Positions 7,800 through 18,164 are shown, numbered from the stretch's first letter. The stretch is 64,000 nt of DNA from Paenibacillus oceani (GCF_014705615.1 NZ_JACXJA010000007.1:1-64000), one strand, 5' to 3'. The notes: a model not told the origin generated them from the letters alone. Numbers and translations are program-made.

Positions 7800-9758
7800 T
7801 TACGCGGCCGGTTTCTGGAACTCCCGATTGTAGTCGGGATGGACCGGTTTATTCAAATAGTCGGCGTCGATATAGTCGGCGGCATACTTTTTGCCGAACA
7901 ATAAATCGTATTGCAGCATCCGGTAACGGTCCAATTCCTCCTGCACGTAATCGGGAGGCGAGTTGTACAAGTTCTGTTCGGTATCCACGACCAGATTGCG
8001 CAGCAGTCCCGGAATCTCACTGTACACGTCCCAGTTGACCGCGAAAGGAGCGGGCTTCTCCAGGCCGAGCGTATCCATCACGTAGGAGCCGAGAAACGAG
8101 GCGCTGATGGCCGGTACGTCGTCGGCCGGCAATTCGAAGTTCGCCCACATGACGAACGGCACGCTGCGCATATGTTTCAACTCCTCCAGCGTCCAGTTCT
8201 CCGAACGATCGGTGCGGATGAGTCCTCCCTGGTTGTATACGTCGTAGCTGTATCCGAGCATCGGAAGATGGTCTCCGTACATGACAATGACGGTCGGTTC
8301 ACCGGATTGCTCGAAATGGTCGATCAACTGCTGCAGGCTCTGATCCGCATCGCGGGCGCCGATTGCGTATGTTTGAAGAATATCGAGCGCTTCGTCGGTC
8401 AGATCCCCTTCAATGTCCATCGCCGCGTCCCCGTAACGTTTATCGTCGTAAGGTCCGTGATTTTGCATCGTCACGGCATAGATGAACATCGGCCGTTCCG
8501 ATTCGTCCACCTGTTTGATAATTTGCCGGGATACTTCGGCATCGGCTATGAACGGTCCTTTGAGCTCCGGCTCGGCGAAGTTTTCGCTGCTCATGAAGCT
8601 TTCGAATCCCAGTTGCCGGTAGGCGTTCTCGCGGTCCCAGAACCAGCCTTCGTAGGAGTGCACCGCCAAACTTTTATAGCCGAGATGCTCGAAATAACTG
8701 GCAAGGCTGGGCACCGGCTTTTTGACATATTGCTGATACGGCACCGAGCCGCTCGGCAGAAAGCTCATCGACTGGCCTGTCAGCACCTCGAATTCGACGT
8801 TGCTTGTACCGCCTCCGAACTGCGGGGACAGCAAGTAGCCGGAAACCGATTCGGCCTGAAGCTTGCGGACGGTAGGGATCGGATCGTCGTGAAAAAAAAC
8901 GTCGGGCAGCAGCGTAGGGTCCCAGAACGCCTCATTCATAATGAAAATGACGTTCGGTTTTACGGTATCCGCGCCGGCATCGGTTGCAACGGTAGGGGCC
9001 GCCGAGGCGGAGGCGGTTCGCTTCTCGGTAATCGCATGGGCGATATCGGCCATGGCCTGTTCGCCGTAACCCGGCGGTTTGGCGACGATCGAATGTTTGA
9101 CGTTCATCGTAAAGGCGAGCGTCAGTCCGTTGTGCCCGTAATTTTGCTGCTGGTTCCATAAAATTTCGCTTGCGCCCGCCTTGTACTGCATGTTTTCGGC
9201 CCAGGCGGCGTTGATGCCGAACGCATACAAGGCGATGACCGACAAGCTGCCGAGCGCGATCCGCGGCAGCCAAGGCAGCGCCAGCCTCGGTACGACCAGC
9301 CGCAGGGCGAACAGCAGCACGACGACGCCCAGCACAGTCCCGATTCGGAGCATCGCCGCTTGCCCGGTTATTAGCGGGGCAATATTCAGACCTTCTTTGT
9401 TAAGCAAGATATCCCAAGGAAAAAAAGGCTCTCCGATCAATTTTGTTTTGAAAAAGCTGATCAGCGACATCAGGCCGAACAACAAGGCGGCGATGGCGAC
9501 GGACGGTACGAGCGAGCCGATCACGCAATAAACGAGTGTCAGCGCGCACAAGTAAAGCAGGGCGTTCAGCCAGAACAGCGACGGCTGATTCAGCGCCCAG
9601 TCCCATGTTTCTTCGAAGCTGCCGCGCTGGATCGTTTCCGCTCCCAGCACAAGCAGAATGGGGATCACCGCTAATAGGGCCGTAATGGGGATGGCTTGTT
9701 TGAGGCCGAATTTCCTCGTAACGGAGGATATAGTGCGATTTTTACTTAGATTGAGCAT
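7800..9758 (-). CDS. LTA synthase-like membrane sulfatase-fold protein
   Basis: 652 aa from ATG 9758 (a GTG 9 nt further upstream is possible). About five transmembrane helices are followed by an extracytoplasmic alkaline-phosphatase/sulfatase-fold domain from roughly residue 265. LtaS-type catalytic features can be seen: NVIFIMNEAFWD (metal-binding Glu), GGGTSNVEFE (nucleophile Thr), MQNHGPY (His) and YGDHLPM (Asp-His). Known relatives polymerise glycerol phosphate from phosphatidylglycerol or modify cell-wall polymers. Sequence around the metal Glu differs from standard LtaS, so it belongs to the wider YvgJ/LtaS-like group and substrate is open. It is monocistronic and converges with the MFS gene. 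Confidence 0.85.
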   Translation of the reverse strand: MLNLSKNRTISSVTRKFGLKQAIPITALLAVIPILLVLGAETIQRGSFEETWDWALNQPSLFWLNALLYLCALTLVYCVIGSLVPSVAIAALLFGLMSLISFFKTKLIGEPFFPWDILLNKEGLNIAPLITGQAAMLRIGTVLGVVVLLFALRLVVPRLALPWLPRIALGSLSVIALYAFGINAAWAENMQYKAGASEILWNQQQNYGHNGLTLAFTMNVKHSIVAKPPGYGEQAMADIAHAITEKRTASASAAPTVATDAGADTVKPNVIFIMNEAFWDPTLLPDVFFHDDPIPTVRKLQAESVSGYLLSPQFGGGTSNVEFEVLTGQSMSFLPSGSVPYQQYVKKPVPSLASYFEHLGYKSLAVHSYEGWFWDRENAYRQLGFESFMSSENFAEPELKGPFIADAEVSRQIIKQVDESERPMFIYAVTMQNHGPYDDKRYGDAAMDIEGDLTDEALDILQTYAIGARDADQSLQQLIDHFEQSGEPTVIVMYGDHLPMLGYSYDVYNQGGLIRTDRSENWTLEELKHMRSVPFVMWANFELPADDVPAISASFLGSYVMDTLGLEKPAPFAVNWDVYSEIPGLLRNLVVDTEQNLYNSPPDYVQEELDRYRMLQYDLLFGKKYAADYIDADYLNKPVHPDYNREFQKPAA

Positions 9759-9948
9759 TTTTACCACTTCTCCCTTCCTACTCCGGGTTGTTGCTCTTTT
9801 TCTCTGTTTTTATCTATGGTTTTATTTACGTATTGTAAAGGAAGTTCCTTAAGAAAAGATTAAGCGCCGCCACCCGGTCTATTCCTCTCACCGGAATCCT
9901 TGGAGGAACAGATGGTAATCGATCGCAGCGGACAGCAGGAAGGATCTA

Positions 9949-9957
9949 TGCTACAAT
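9949..9957 (+). promoter_or_regulatory. Extended -10 promoter of addBA
   Basis: TG, one base, then TACAAT (9952-9957), 41 nt before addB. The -35 is weak, as allowed for an extended -10 promoter. Confidence 0.45.
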
Positions 9958-9998
9958 AAAATAATATAAGAACATTTGTTTTCGTTTAGGAGGCCGGT

Positions 9999-12900
9999 AT
10001 GTCAATCCGTTACATATTAGGTCGGTCCGGCAGCGGGAAGACGAACCTTTGTCTGGACGAGATCAGAAGCCAGTTGAAGGCGGAGCCGCAAGGGCCGCCG
10101 CTTGTACTGCTCGTCCCCGATCAGGCTACGTTTCAAGCCGAGCATGCGCTCGTCTCAACCCCCGGTCTGGGGGGAACGATCCGGGCTCAGGTGTTGAGCT
10201 TCCGTCGCCTGGCGTTCCGCGTGATGCAGGAGGCCGGGGGGGCGGCGCGCGTTCAGATCGACGACAGCGGCAAGAAGATGCTGCTTTATGAGCTGCTTCA
10301 CAAACACGCGGACGAACTGAGACAATTTGGGAATATGTCCGACCAATCCGGATTTATCGACAATTTATACCGGATGTACAGCGAGTTTCGGCGGTATTGC
10401 ATCTCGCCCGCCAGGTTTGAATCGTATGTGCAGACCGCAGAGCACAGGGAGGAACCGGGCGTCAGCGAGCTGCCGGCAGCCAAGCTTCACGATATGCTGC
10501 TGCTGTACAAACGGTTCGAGGAGCGGCTGTCCGGCCAATATATGGATTCCGAGCATCTGTTGACGAAAACGGCGGAGATGCTATCCGAATCCGAGTATGC
10601 ACGCGGAGCCCGGATCTGGATCGATGGGTTTTACGGCTTTATCCCGCAGGAGCTGCAGGTCGTCGGCGAATGGATGCGCTGCGCCCCGCAAGTGACCGTA
10701 AGTCTGTGCATTGACCGCGACTACAGTTATTCCGATTCGCTTGACGAGCTCGACCTGTTTCATCCGACGGCGCGCACGCTTGTCAGGCTGAAGGAACTGG
10801 CGGCCGGGCTGAACGTGCCCGAGGAGCCGCCCGTGCTGCTGCAGCATCGAGGCCGTCCGCACCGATTTGGACGCAGTCCGATGCTGTCCCACCTGGAGCG
10901 GAACTTCGAATACCGGAGCGGCAAGCCTTATCAGGGCGGCGGACAAGCCGGGCGGCACGAGATCGTTCTGGCGGCGGCCGTGAACCGGCGGGCCGAGGCG
11001 GAAGGGACGGCGAGAGAAATCGTGCGTCTTGTCCGGGATGAAGGCTGCAGATGGCGCGATATCGCGGTAATGGTGCGCAATATGGAGAGCTACGACGACT
11101 TGCTGGAGGTCACTTTCCGGGATTTCGGCATTCCGTATTTTCTCGACCGCAAGCGTTCCGTGCTTCATCATCCGGTCGCCGAGCTCGTCCGGTCCGCCCT
11201 GGAAGTCGCTTTGGGGCGCTGGCATAACGATGCGGTGTTCCGCTGCGTGAAGACCGATCTGCTATTTCCGCTCCAGGCCGATACAGACGGGGCGGACGCG
11301 GCGAAGGAGCGGGACCGGCTTCGCGATGCGATGTGCCGGCTGGAAAACTACGTGCTGGCGGCAGGCATTCAGGGATACCGCTGGACGGAGCCGCGCAAGT
11401 GGACCTATCGTGTCGGTTCCGCGCTTGACGATGTTCAGCAGGGGAATGCCGCGTCGGACGAGGCGTTTCTGGACGAGATGGACCGGATGCGGAGCATCGT
11501 GGTCGGGCCGTTGTCCGCGCTCGAGAAAGCGTTGAAGGACGCCGATACGGTCCTGGATATGACTGTGGCTCTCTATCGGTTTCTCGAGTCGGCGGACGTG
11601 CCGGCCAAGCTGGAGCGGTGGAGCCTGGACAGCATGGAAGCAGGCAAGCCGGAGCAGGCGCGGGAGCATACCCAAGTATGGGGCAGCGTCGTCGATCTGC
11701 TCGACCAGATCGTAGAGATGCTGGGGGACGAGTCATTATCGCTGGAGCGGTTCGCCGGAATTGTGGAGTCGGGGCTCGAGAGCGTTCGTATCGGACTTGT
11801 ACCGCCTTCTCTCGATCAGGTGCTGGTCGGTACGATGGACCGGACGCGATCCGGTTCCGTCCGCCACTGCTTCGTGCTCGGCGCCAACGACGGCGTTATC
11901 CCGGCCCGCCCGCAGGAGAACGGCGTATTGACCGAGCCCGAGCGGGATCGGCTGATCGCAGCCGGCCTGGAGCTGGTCGAGGGCAGCCGGAGGAAGCTGC
12001 TGGACGAGTCTTTTTTGATCTATATGGCGCTGACGGCCGCCTCGGATTCGTTGACGGTTTGTTACCCGTTAGCCGACGAAGAAGGAAAGTCGCTGATCCC
12101 TTCGGAGATCGTCAAGCGGTTGAAGACGATGTTTCCGTCCGTGAAAGAGCGGCTGCTCCTGATCGATCCGCCTTCCGGACCGGATGCTGCGGAGGCGGGC
12201 GGCGATCCGTACGAATACGCGGTGCATCCCGACAGGGCGCTGTCCCATCTGGCCGTACAGCTGCGCCACTGGATCAAAGGCGCGCCGATCTCGGACGTCT
12301 GGTGGGACGTCTACAACTGGTACTGTACGCGGCCGGAATGGCGAGACAAGCTGTACCGGACGTTAAAATCGCTTGTTTACACGAACCGGGAGGAGCCGCT
12401 TCCCGAGTCTGTGAGCCGCGAGTTGTACGGCGAGATGCTGCGTGCCAGCGTATCGCGGATGGAGCGTTACGTCGCCTGCCCGTTCTCGCAATTTGCTTCG
12501 CACGGCCTGCGTCTGTCCGAACGGCGCGTTTACAGGCTGGACGCCCCGGATATCGGCCAGCTGTTCCACGCCGCGTTAAGCCGGGTTGCGGCCGAGCTGC
12601 AGGGGGAAGGCGAAGACTGGGGGGCTCTGACCGCCGAACAATGCTACGAACGCGCATCCAAAGCGGTGGACGAGCTGGCTCCCCGTCTGCAAGGGGAAAT
12701 TTTGCTGAGCTCGAAGCGTTATGGCTATATTGCCAGAAAGCTGAAGCGGATCGTCGGCCGGGCCTCGATCGTACTGGGCATCCATGCCCGGCGCGGCCTG
12801 TTCGTGCCGATCGGGCTGGAAGTCGGCTTCGGGCCGGGCGAGCCGCTGCCGCCGCTCGAATTTACGCTGGATAACGGCTGCCGGATGGAGATCGTCGGGC

Positions 12901-13574
12901 GGATCGACCGCGTGGACCGGGCCGACAGCGAGAAGGGCGTCTTGCTGCGCGTCATCGACTACAAATCGAGCTCGACGTCGCTTCGATTGGCCGAAGTTTT
13001 TTACGGAATGTCGCTTCAGATGCTGACTTATCTTGACGTGGTCATTACGCATGCGGAGCGCTGGGTGGGCGTGAGCTCGATCCCGGCGGGTGTCTTGTAT
13101 TTTCATGTACATAATCCGCTTCTCGTACGAAAAAATGCGCTGAACGCGGAGGAAGCGGAAGAGCAAATGCTTAAGCGCTTCAAGATGAAAGGGCTCGTCC
13201 TCGAGGATGCCGAGACGGTCCGGCTGATGGACGATTCGTTCCGCGAGCGGAACGGACATTCGCAGCTTATTCCGGTAGCTCTCAAGGCGGACGGAGGATT
13301 TTACAAAAGCTCCTCGGTCGTATCGGAGCCGCAATGGGACCGGCTGCGCTACTATGTACGGGGAATGATTACGAGTATCGGAACCGAGATAACGAACGGG
13401 AACGTCGATATCCGGCCGTTCCGGATGGGGACCAAATTCGCCTGCGCATTTTGCCCTTACAAGCCGGTATGCCAATTCGAGCCGCTTTTCGAAGGGAATG
13501 AATACAAGAAGCTGAACCGGATCGAGAAGGAAGCGGTATGGCAGGCGATCGACCAGGCGGTGAATGAAACTTGA
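9999..13574 (+). CDS. addB: ATP-dependent helicase/deoxyribonuclease subunit AddB
   Basis: 1191 aa, near the 1166 aa of B. subtilis AddB. Walker A (GRSGSGKT) is at the N-terminus. The C-terminal RecB-type nuclease domain shows GRIDRVD and VIDYKSS. The iron-sulfur cluster cysteines are present: one in a CPFSQF segment before the nuclease domain and three in the C-terminal CAFCPYKPVC. AddB pairs with AddA to unwind and resect double-strand breaks and to recognise Chi. Start ATG 9999 has TAGGAGG upstream. Its stop overlaps the earliest possible addA start, and both run as one operon. Confidence 0.96.
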   Translation: MSIRYILGRSGSGKTNLCLDEIRSQLKAEPQGPPLVLLVPDQATFQAEHALVSTPGLGGTIRAQVLSFRRLAFRVMQEAGGAARVQIDDSGKKMLLYELLHKHADELRQFGNMSDQSGFIDNLYRMYSEFRRYCISPARFESYVQTAEHREEPGVSELPAAKLHDMLLLYKRFEERLSGQYMDSEHLLTKTAEMLSESEYARGARIWIDGFYGFIPQELQVVGEWMRCAPQVTVSLCIDRDYSYSDSLDELDLFHPTARTLVRLKELAAGLNVPEEPPVLLQHRGRPHRFGRSPMLSHLERNFEYRSGKPYQGGGQAGRHEIVLAAAVNRRAEAEGTAREIVRLVRDEGCRWRDIAVMVRNMESYDDLLEVTFRDFGIPYFLDRKRSVLHHPVAELVRSALEVALGRWHNDAVFRCVKTDLLFPLQADTDGADAAKERDRLRDAMCRLENYVLAAGIQGYRWTEPRKWTYRVGSALDDVQQGNAASDEAFLDEMDRMRSIVVGPLSALEKALKDADTVLDMTVALYRFLESADVPAKLERWSLDSMEAGKPEQAREHTQVWGSVVDLLDQIVEMLGDESLSLERFAGIVESGLESVRIGLVPPSLDQVLVGTMDRTRSGSVRHCFVLGANDGVIPARPQENGVLTEPERDRLIAAGLELVEGSRRKLLDESFLIYMALTAASDSLTVCYPLADEEGKSLIPSEIVKRLKTMFPSVKERLLLIDPPSGPDAAEAGGDPYEYAVHPDRALSHLAVQLRHWIKGAPISDVWWDVYNWYCTRPEWRDKLYRTLKSLVYTNREEPLPESVSRELYGEMLRASVSRMERYVACPFSQFASHGLRLSERRVYRLDAPDIGQLFHAALSRVAAELQGEGEDWGALTAEQCYERASKAVDELAPRLQGEILLSSKRYGYIARKLKRIVGRASIVLGIHARRGLFVPIGLEVGFGPGEPLPPLEFTLDNGCRMEIVGRIDRVDRADSEKGVLLRVIDYKSSSTSLRLAEVFYGMSLQMLTYLDVVITHAERWVGVSSIPAGVLYFHVHNPLLVRKNALNAEEAEEQMLKRFKMKGLVLEDAETVRLMDDSFRERNGHSQLIPVALKADGGFYKSSSVVSEPQWDRLRYYVRGMITSIGTEITNGNVDIRPFRMGTKFACAFCPYKPVCQFEPLFEGNEYKKLNRIEKEAVWQAIDQAVNET

Positions 13575-13618
13575 CCGGAGCGGAAGGAGAGCGGAAAGAG
13601 GGAGGGGAAGCACCAGGC

Positions 13619-16600
13619 ATGACACTGGAACGGGAAAAAGACGGTACGTATGCGGCAAGACCGGCCAAGCCGGAAGGAAGCAGTTGGACGGACGAGCAGT
13701 GGGAGGCGATCCGGCTGCGAGGATCGGATATCCTGGTCGCTGCGGCCGCCGGGTCAGGCAAAACGGCGGTTCTGGTCGAACGAATCATCCGGCGGATCAC
13801 CGATGAGCACGATCCGGTCGACGTTGATCGGCTTCTCGTTGCAACGTTTACGAATGCGGCCGCAGGCGAGATGCGGCAGCGGATCCGGGAGGCGATCGAG
13901 AAGCGGCTGCTGGAGCAGCCGGGCTCCGAACATCTGCGTAGGCAGATTGCGCTCATACACCGGGCCTCGATCACGACGCTTCATTCGTTTTGTCTGGAGG
14001 TGATCCGCCGCCATCATCAGCTGATCCGGCTCGATCCGTCTTTCCGGATAGCCAATGAGACGGAAGCCGAGCTGTTGCGGCAAGATCTTATGAGCGAGCT
14101 TCTGGAAGAACATTATGGCAATAGCGGGGAAGACAGCGCGTTCTGGCAGCTGGCGGACGCCTACGGCGGCGAGCGGGGCGACGACGCTTTGTTCCGGCTC
14201 GTGCAGCAGCTGTATGACTTCTCGCGCAGTCATCCGTGGCCGGATCATTGGCTGCTCGAGACCGCTTCGCGGTTTGAGCCGGGCAATAGGGACGGCGGCG
14301 GGACGGATCGCTGGCGCGTCACGCTGACAGAAGGCGTGAAGCTGGAGCTTCAAGGGATGGCCGGCATGCTGGAGGAGGCGATCCGGCTGTGCGGCCGTCC
14401 CGGAGGTCCGGCTCCTTATGCGGCGAATCTCCGGGACGATCTCGTCCAGATCGCGGCAGCTCTGCAGGCGGCGGATGTTTCCTGGGAGGCGCTGTATGAG
14501 GCGTTCCGCGAGAGCGGGTTCGGCAAGCTGAACGCCTGCCGCGCAAGCGATGTGGACAAACAGCTTCAGGAGCAGGTGAAGCAGCTGCGGGACCGTGTCA
14601 AAAAGCAGTTTGCCGACATCCGCGAGGAACTGTTCGAACGGTCGCCGGAACAGTACGAGTCCGAGATGGCGAGGATGGCTCCGGTCGTCCGGATGCTGGC
14701 CGAAATCGTCATCGAATTCGGCCGGAGGTATCAGTTGAAGAAGGTCGAGAAGGGGCTGGTCGATTTCGCCGACCTGGAGCATTACTGCCTGGCTATTCTT
14801 CGCAGTCCGGATTCGACTGCGGACCGGCTCCTTCCATCGGAAGCGGCGATGCAGTACCGGGAGCAATTTGCGGAAATCCTGCTTGACGAATATCAGGACA
14901 CCAACTCGGTGCAGGAGGCGATCGTTAGTCTCGTCTCCCGTCCCGCCCCGGGCAACCGGTTCATGGTTGGGGACGTGAAACAGAGTATCTACCGATTCCG
15001 TCTTGCCGAGCCCGGTCTGTTTATGGATAAGTACAAATCGTTTGAACCGTCCGGCAACGATCATCCGTCCGGCGGACGCAAAATCGATCTGGCCCGCAAC
15101 TTCCGCAGCCGGCAGCAGATCGTCGACGGCGTCAACTTTGTGTTTAAACAGATTATGACGGAGCGAGTCGGGGAACTGGAGTACGATGAGGCGGCCCAGC
15201 TCGTTTGCGGTGCGTTTTATCCGGACAGTCCCGAAAATTTGAATGTTGAACTGGCGTTGATCGACAGAGGCAATACGGCCGGGGAAGAGGACGAGTCTGC
15301 TGTGCCGTCCGAAGCCGAGGACGATGAGGAATTCGCCGGCATGCCGGAAACCCATCCGCTACTGTTAACTCCCGAGCAGGAGGAGCAGCAGACGGAGACG
15401 GCCCAGCTGGAGGCGCGGTTTATCGCGTCGCAGATCCGCCGGATGACCGGGATGGACGGGGATGCTCCGTTTCAGGTGTACGACCGGGGGGCAGGCGGCT
15501 TGCGGCCGATCCAATTCCGGGATGTCGTCATCCTTCTGAGGGCGACGTCGAGCTGGGCTCCTGTCTTTATGGAAGAGCTGAGAGCGGCGGCGATTCCGGC
15601 ATATGCCGATCTGAATACCGGCTACTTCACAGCGACCGAAGTGGAAACGATGCTGTCGCTGCTGCAAATCGTCGACAATCCGTATCAGGATATTCCGCTG
15701 GCGGCGGTCCTGCGTTCGCCGATGTTCGGCCTGACCGCCGCCGAGCTGGCGCTTGTTCGTATTCACGGCCGGCATTTGCCGTTTTACGAGGCGGTGCTGG
15801 CCTATCTATCCGATTCCGATCCGAGCGGCGGGACGACAGAGCGGTTGAACGGCTCTCTCCCGGCGGCGGATGCCGGGCAGCAAGAGATGCAGTCCGAAGC
15901 AGTGGACGAGCGGAAGGTCCTCTCCAAGCTGCTGTCGTTCCAAGCGATGCTTGGCCGCTGGCGGGACGAAGCGAGACAAGGCTCGCTCGCCCAGCTGATC
16001 TGGAACATGTACCGGGAGACCGGCTATTACGATTTCGTCGGCGGCATGCCGGGAGGCTTGCAGCGGCAGGCGAACCTGCGGGCGCTGTACGACCGGGCGT
16101 GGCAGTACGAAGCTACTTCGTTCCGGGGGCTGTTCCGTTTTCTCCGTTTCGTGGAACGGATGCGGGACAGTGGGACGGATCTTGGAGCCGCGCGTGCGCT
16201 CGGCGAACAGGAAGACGTCGTGAGAATCATGTCGATTCATAAAAGCAAGGGTCTGGAGTTTCCGGTCGTGTTCGTCGCCGGACTCGGCAAGATGTTTAAC
16301 CAAACCGATCTGAACGGTACGTTTCTGCTGCACAAGGAGCTTGGCTTCGGACCTTTGTTCGTCGATCCAGAGCTGCGCGTCGCCTGCCCTACGCTTCCGA
16401 TGCTGGCGATCCGCAGGCGGATGAAGATGGAGATGACTGCCGAGGAGCTGCGTGTGCTGTACGTCGCTTTGACCCGTCCGAAGGAAAAGCTGATTCTGGT
16501 CGGAACCGTCAAATCGGCGGACAAGACGGTCCAGAAGTGGAGCCGGATGCGAGAGGAGACGTTGTGGCATCTGCCCGCCCACGAAACGGCCAAAGCCCGC

Positions 16601-17677
16601 ACCTATCTCGATTGGCTCGGACCGGCGCTGATCCGTCACCCGGCGGCGCAAATTTTGCGGGTACGGGGCGGCGGCGAACAAGCAGAGCCGTATATACTGC
16701 CACCGGTGATGAAGGACGAGCCGTCCCGATGGAGCGTCGGCATCCTGCCCTCGGTCGGTTTCGCTCAGGCGGCTGCGGCCGTCGAAGTGAAATTTGCCGA
16801 TGAGCGGATGGAGTCGCTGGCCCAGCTCGAGCCGGTCGGAGACGGCAGCGCACAGGGCGCTGACGGCGTTGACGGAGCGGAAGATCCGATAAGCCGGCGT
16901 TTCGACTGGACGTACGAATACGGGCAAGCGTCGGGGATGTTTTCGAAAACGTCGGTGTCCGAGCTGAAACGGCAGGCGGAACGCGCTTTTGCCAAGGAGG
17001 AAGGAGCGTCGGCGGAATGGTCCGAACTTCCGGTCCCGGGTATTGCAAGTCAGGCTGATTCCGCCGCTATAAGGAAATCCGATCTTCACAGCCTGGCGCG
17101 GCGGCCGAAGTTTTTGAGCGAACAAACGATGACCGCTGCGGAGCGGGGCACTTTATTTCACTCCGTCATGCAGCATCTTCCATTGGATGGCGAAGTAGGA
17201 CCGGCCGACGTGGAGCGGACGCTGGACCGGATGATCACGCGCGAGCTGTTGCTGCCCGAGCAGCGGAAAGCGATCGATACGGAAGTGATCGTATCGTTTT
17301 TCAAGGGCGAGCTGGGCCAAAGGCTGCTTCGCGCCGATAAAGTGTACCGCGAAGTTCCTTTCAGCTACGGGCTGGCCGCCGAGCAAGCTTATCCGGGTGC
17401 GGACGAGTCGGTGCGTGGGGAGACGGTTGTGATGCAAGGGGTGATCGATTGCGTCTTTGAGGAGAGCGGCGAACTGGTGCTGCTGGATTATAAGACGGAT
17501 TCGGTGCGCGGCGTCTCTTTGGAACAGTTAAAGGAGCGGTATAACGTCCAACTGAGCTTGTATGCCGAGGCGATCGAGCGGATCTGGCACAAGAAGGTGA
17601 AGGAAAAGGCGCTGTTTTTCTTCGACGGCCCTTATACGCTGCAACTGGATGCTTCAGACCGCAAGGGAGAGAGCTAG
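13619..17677 (+). CDS. addA: ATP-dependent helicase/nuclease subunit AddA
   Basis: 1352 aa from ATG 13619, preceded by GGAGGGG; a TTG at 13571 overlapping addB is less likely because no ribosome-binding site is evident. The UvrD/RecB-type helicase begins SWTDEQWEAIRLRG with Walker A AAAAGSGKTAV. Helicase motifs continue with ILLDEYQDTNSVQE (II), GDVKQSIYRFR (III) and RVLYVALTRPKEKL (VI). The C-terminal nuclease carries VLLDYKTDSV. It is about 120 residues longer than B. subtilis AddA, with acidic low-complexity insertions near residues 540-585 and 1075-1100. Role: motor and nuclease of AddAB for recombinational repair in the cytoplasm. Confidence 0.96.
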   Translation: MTLEREKDGTYAARPAKPEGSSWTDEQWEAIRLRGSDILVAAAAGSGKTAVLVERIIRRITDEHDPVDVDRLLVATFTNAAAGEMRQRIREAIEKRLLEQPGSEHLRRQIALIHRASITTLHSFCLEVIRRHHQLIRLDPSFRIANETEAELLRQDLMSELLEEHYGNSGEDSAFWQLADAYGGERGDDALFRLVQQLYDFSRSHPWPDHWLLETASRFEPGNRDGGGTDRWRVTLTEGVKLELQGMAGMLEEAIRLCGRPGGPAPYAANLRDDLVQIAAALQAADVSWEALYEAFRESGFGKLNACRASDVDKQLQEQVKQLRDRVKKQFADIREELFERSPEQYESEMARMAPVVRMLAEIVIEFGRRYQLKKVEKGLVDFADLEHYCLAILRSPDSTADRLLPSEAAMQYREQFAEILLDEYQDTNSVQEAIVSLVSRPAPGNRFMVGDVKQSIYRFRLAEPGLFMDKYKSFEPSGNDHPSGGRKIDLARNFRSRQQIVDGVNFVFKQIMTERVGELEYDEAAQLVCGAFYPDSPENLNVELALIDRGNTAGEEDESAVPSEAEDDEEFAGMPETHPLLLTPEQEEQQTETAQLEARFIASQIRRMTGMDGDAPFQVYDRGAGGLRPIQFRDVVILLRATSSWAPVFMEELRAAAIPAYADLNTGYFTATEVETMLSLLQIVDNPYQDIPLAAVLRSPMFGLTAAELALVRIHGRHLPFYEAVLAYLSDSDPSGGTTERLNGSLPAADAGQQEMQSEAVDERKVLSKLLSFQAMLGRWRDEARQGSLAQLIWNMYRETGYYDFVGGMPGGLQRQANLRALYDRAWQYEATSFRGLFRFLRFVERMRDSGTDLGAARALGEQEDVVRIMSIHKSKGLEFPVVFVAGLGKMFNQTDLNGTFLLHKELGFGPLFVDPELRVACPTLPMLAIRRRMKMEMTAEELRVLYVALTRPKEKLILVGTVKSADKTVQKWSRMREETLWHLPAHETAKARTYLDWLGPALIRHPAAQILRVRGGGEQAEPYILPPVMKDEPSRWSVGILPSVGFAQAAAAVEVKFADERMESLAQLEPVGDGSAQGADGVDGAEDPISRRFDWTYEYGQASGMFSKTSVSELKRQAERAFAKEEGASAEWSELPVPGIASQADSAAIRKSDLHSLARRPKFLSEQTMTAAERGTLFHSVMQHLPLDGEVGPADVERTLDRMITRELLLPEQRKAIDTEVIVSFFKGELGQRLLRADKVYREVPFSYGLAAEQAYPGADESVRGETVVMQGVIDCVFEESGELVLLDYKTDSVRGVSLEQLKERYNVQLSLYAEAIERIWHKKVKEKALFFFDGPYTLQLDASDRKGES

Positions 17678-17719
17678 TATGGAAAGGGAGCCGGGAAACC
17701 GGCTCTAAGCTTATACCAT

Positions 17720-17910
17720 GCTCTAACGGACATGGTGGAGGCTAATTCACTAAAAAACAGGGTTTTAAAAATGTAACGGTCACCGCAGCACTTATTTACT
17801 CCGAACCACCTCCAAAAGTGATACTTCCCATCAAATAGTTGCATCTATGTCCGTTAGAAATCAAATGAATCGAAATTCACCGCAATAACGGCCGCTGTGT
17901 CCGTTAGAGC
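17720..17910. mobile_element. MITE-like 191-bp element with perfect 13-bp terminal inverted repeats
   Basis: GCTCTAACGGACA at 17720-17732 recurs inverted at 17898-17910. Two further related units lie inside: ATGTAACGGTCAC (17771-17783, left-end orientation) and ATGTCCGTTAGA (17847-17858, right-end orientation). There is no coding capacity. CTTATA stands near both outer flanks (17710-17715 and 17918-17923), too far out for a clean target duplication. It abuts a truncated hydrolase gene. Confidence 0.55.
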
Positions 17911-17918
17911 TTTTGTTC

Positions 17919-18164
17919 TTATAGTGTGTGTTGCAGAAAAAGCATGACCGGCTTGCTTCGATCGGCGCCGCGGATCAAGATCGATTGCTTAACTCCCCCC
18001 AGGACCACTTGCTCAATCTCGGCGATGCTGTCCGGAAGAATGCGGCCTTCGGCGTCTTTGATCGGGGGAGTGCGGGGAGGAGAGAACAGCACGATCACAA
18101 GCAGCACAAGCGATAGGACTACGGTGGTGAGCCGCATTTTGTTTCGTTTCCTCATCCTTACCAT
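17919..18164 (-). pseudogene. N-terminal remnant of an alpha/beta-hydrolase
   Basis: 81 codons: a basic start, one hydrophobic helix (residues 12-28), then PDSIAEIEQVVLGGVKQSIL and a segment ending in RSKPVMLFLQ. In proline iminopeptidase-like alpha/beta-hydrolases this is the stretch just before the oxyanion-hole HGGPG motif. Here the frame departs from the family after LFLQ and stops, so the catalytic domain (Ser, Asp, His) is absent. The break falls 9 bp from the end of the 191-bp inverted-repeat element. The most direct reading is a gene truncated by insertion or deletion at that element. Translation of the remnant is possible but no function is expected. Confidence 0.65.

Noticed and set aside
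13571-13618. TTG 13571 as the addA start
   Set aside because: It lies in the addB stop without a visible ribosome-binding site, and the extra 16 residues are not family-like. ATG 13619 has GGAGGGG.
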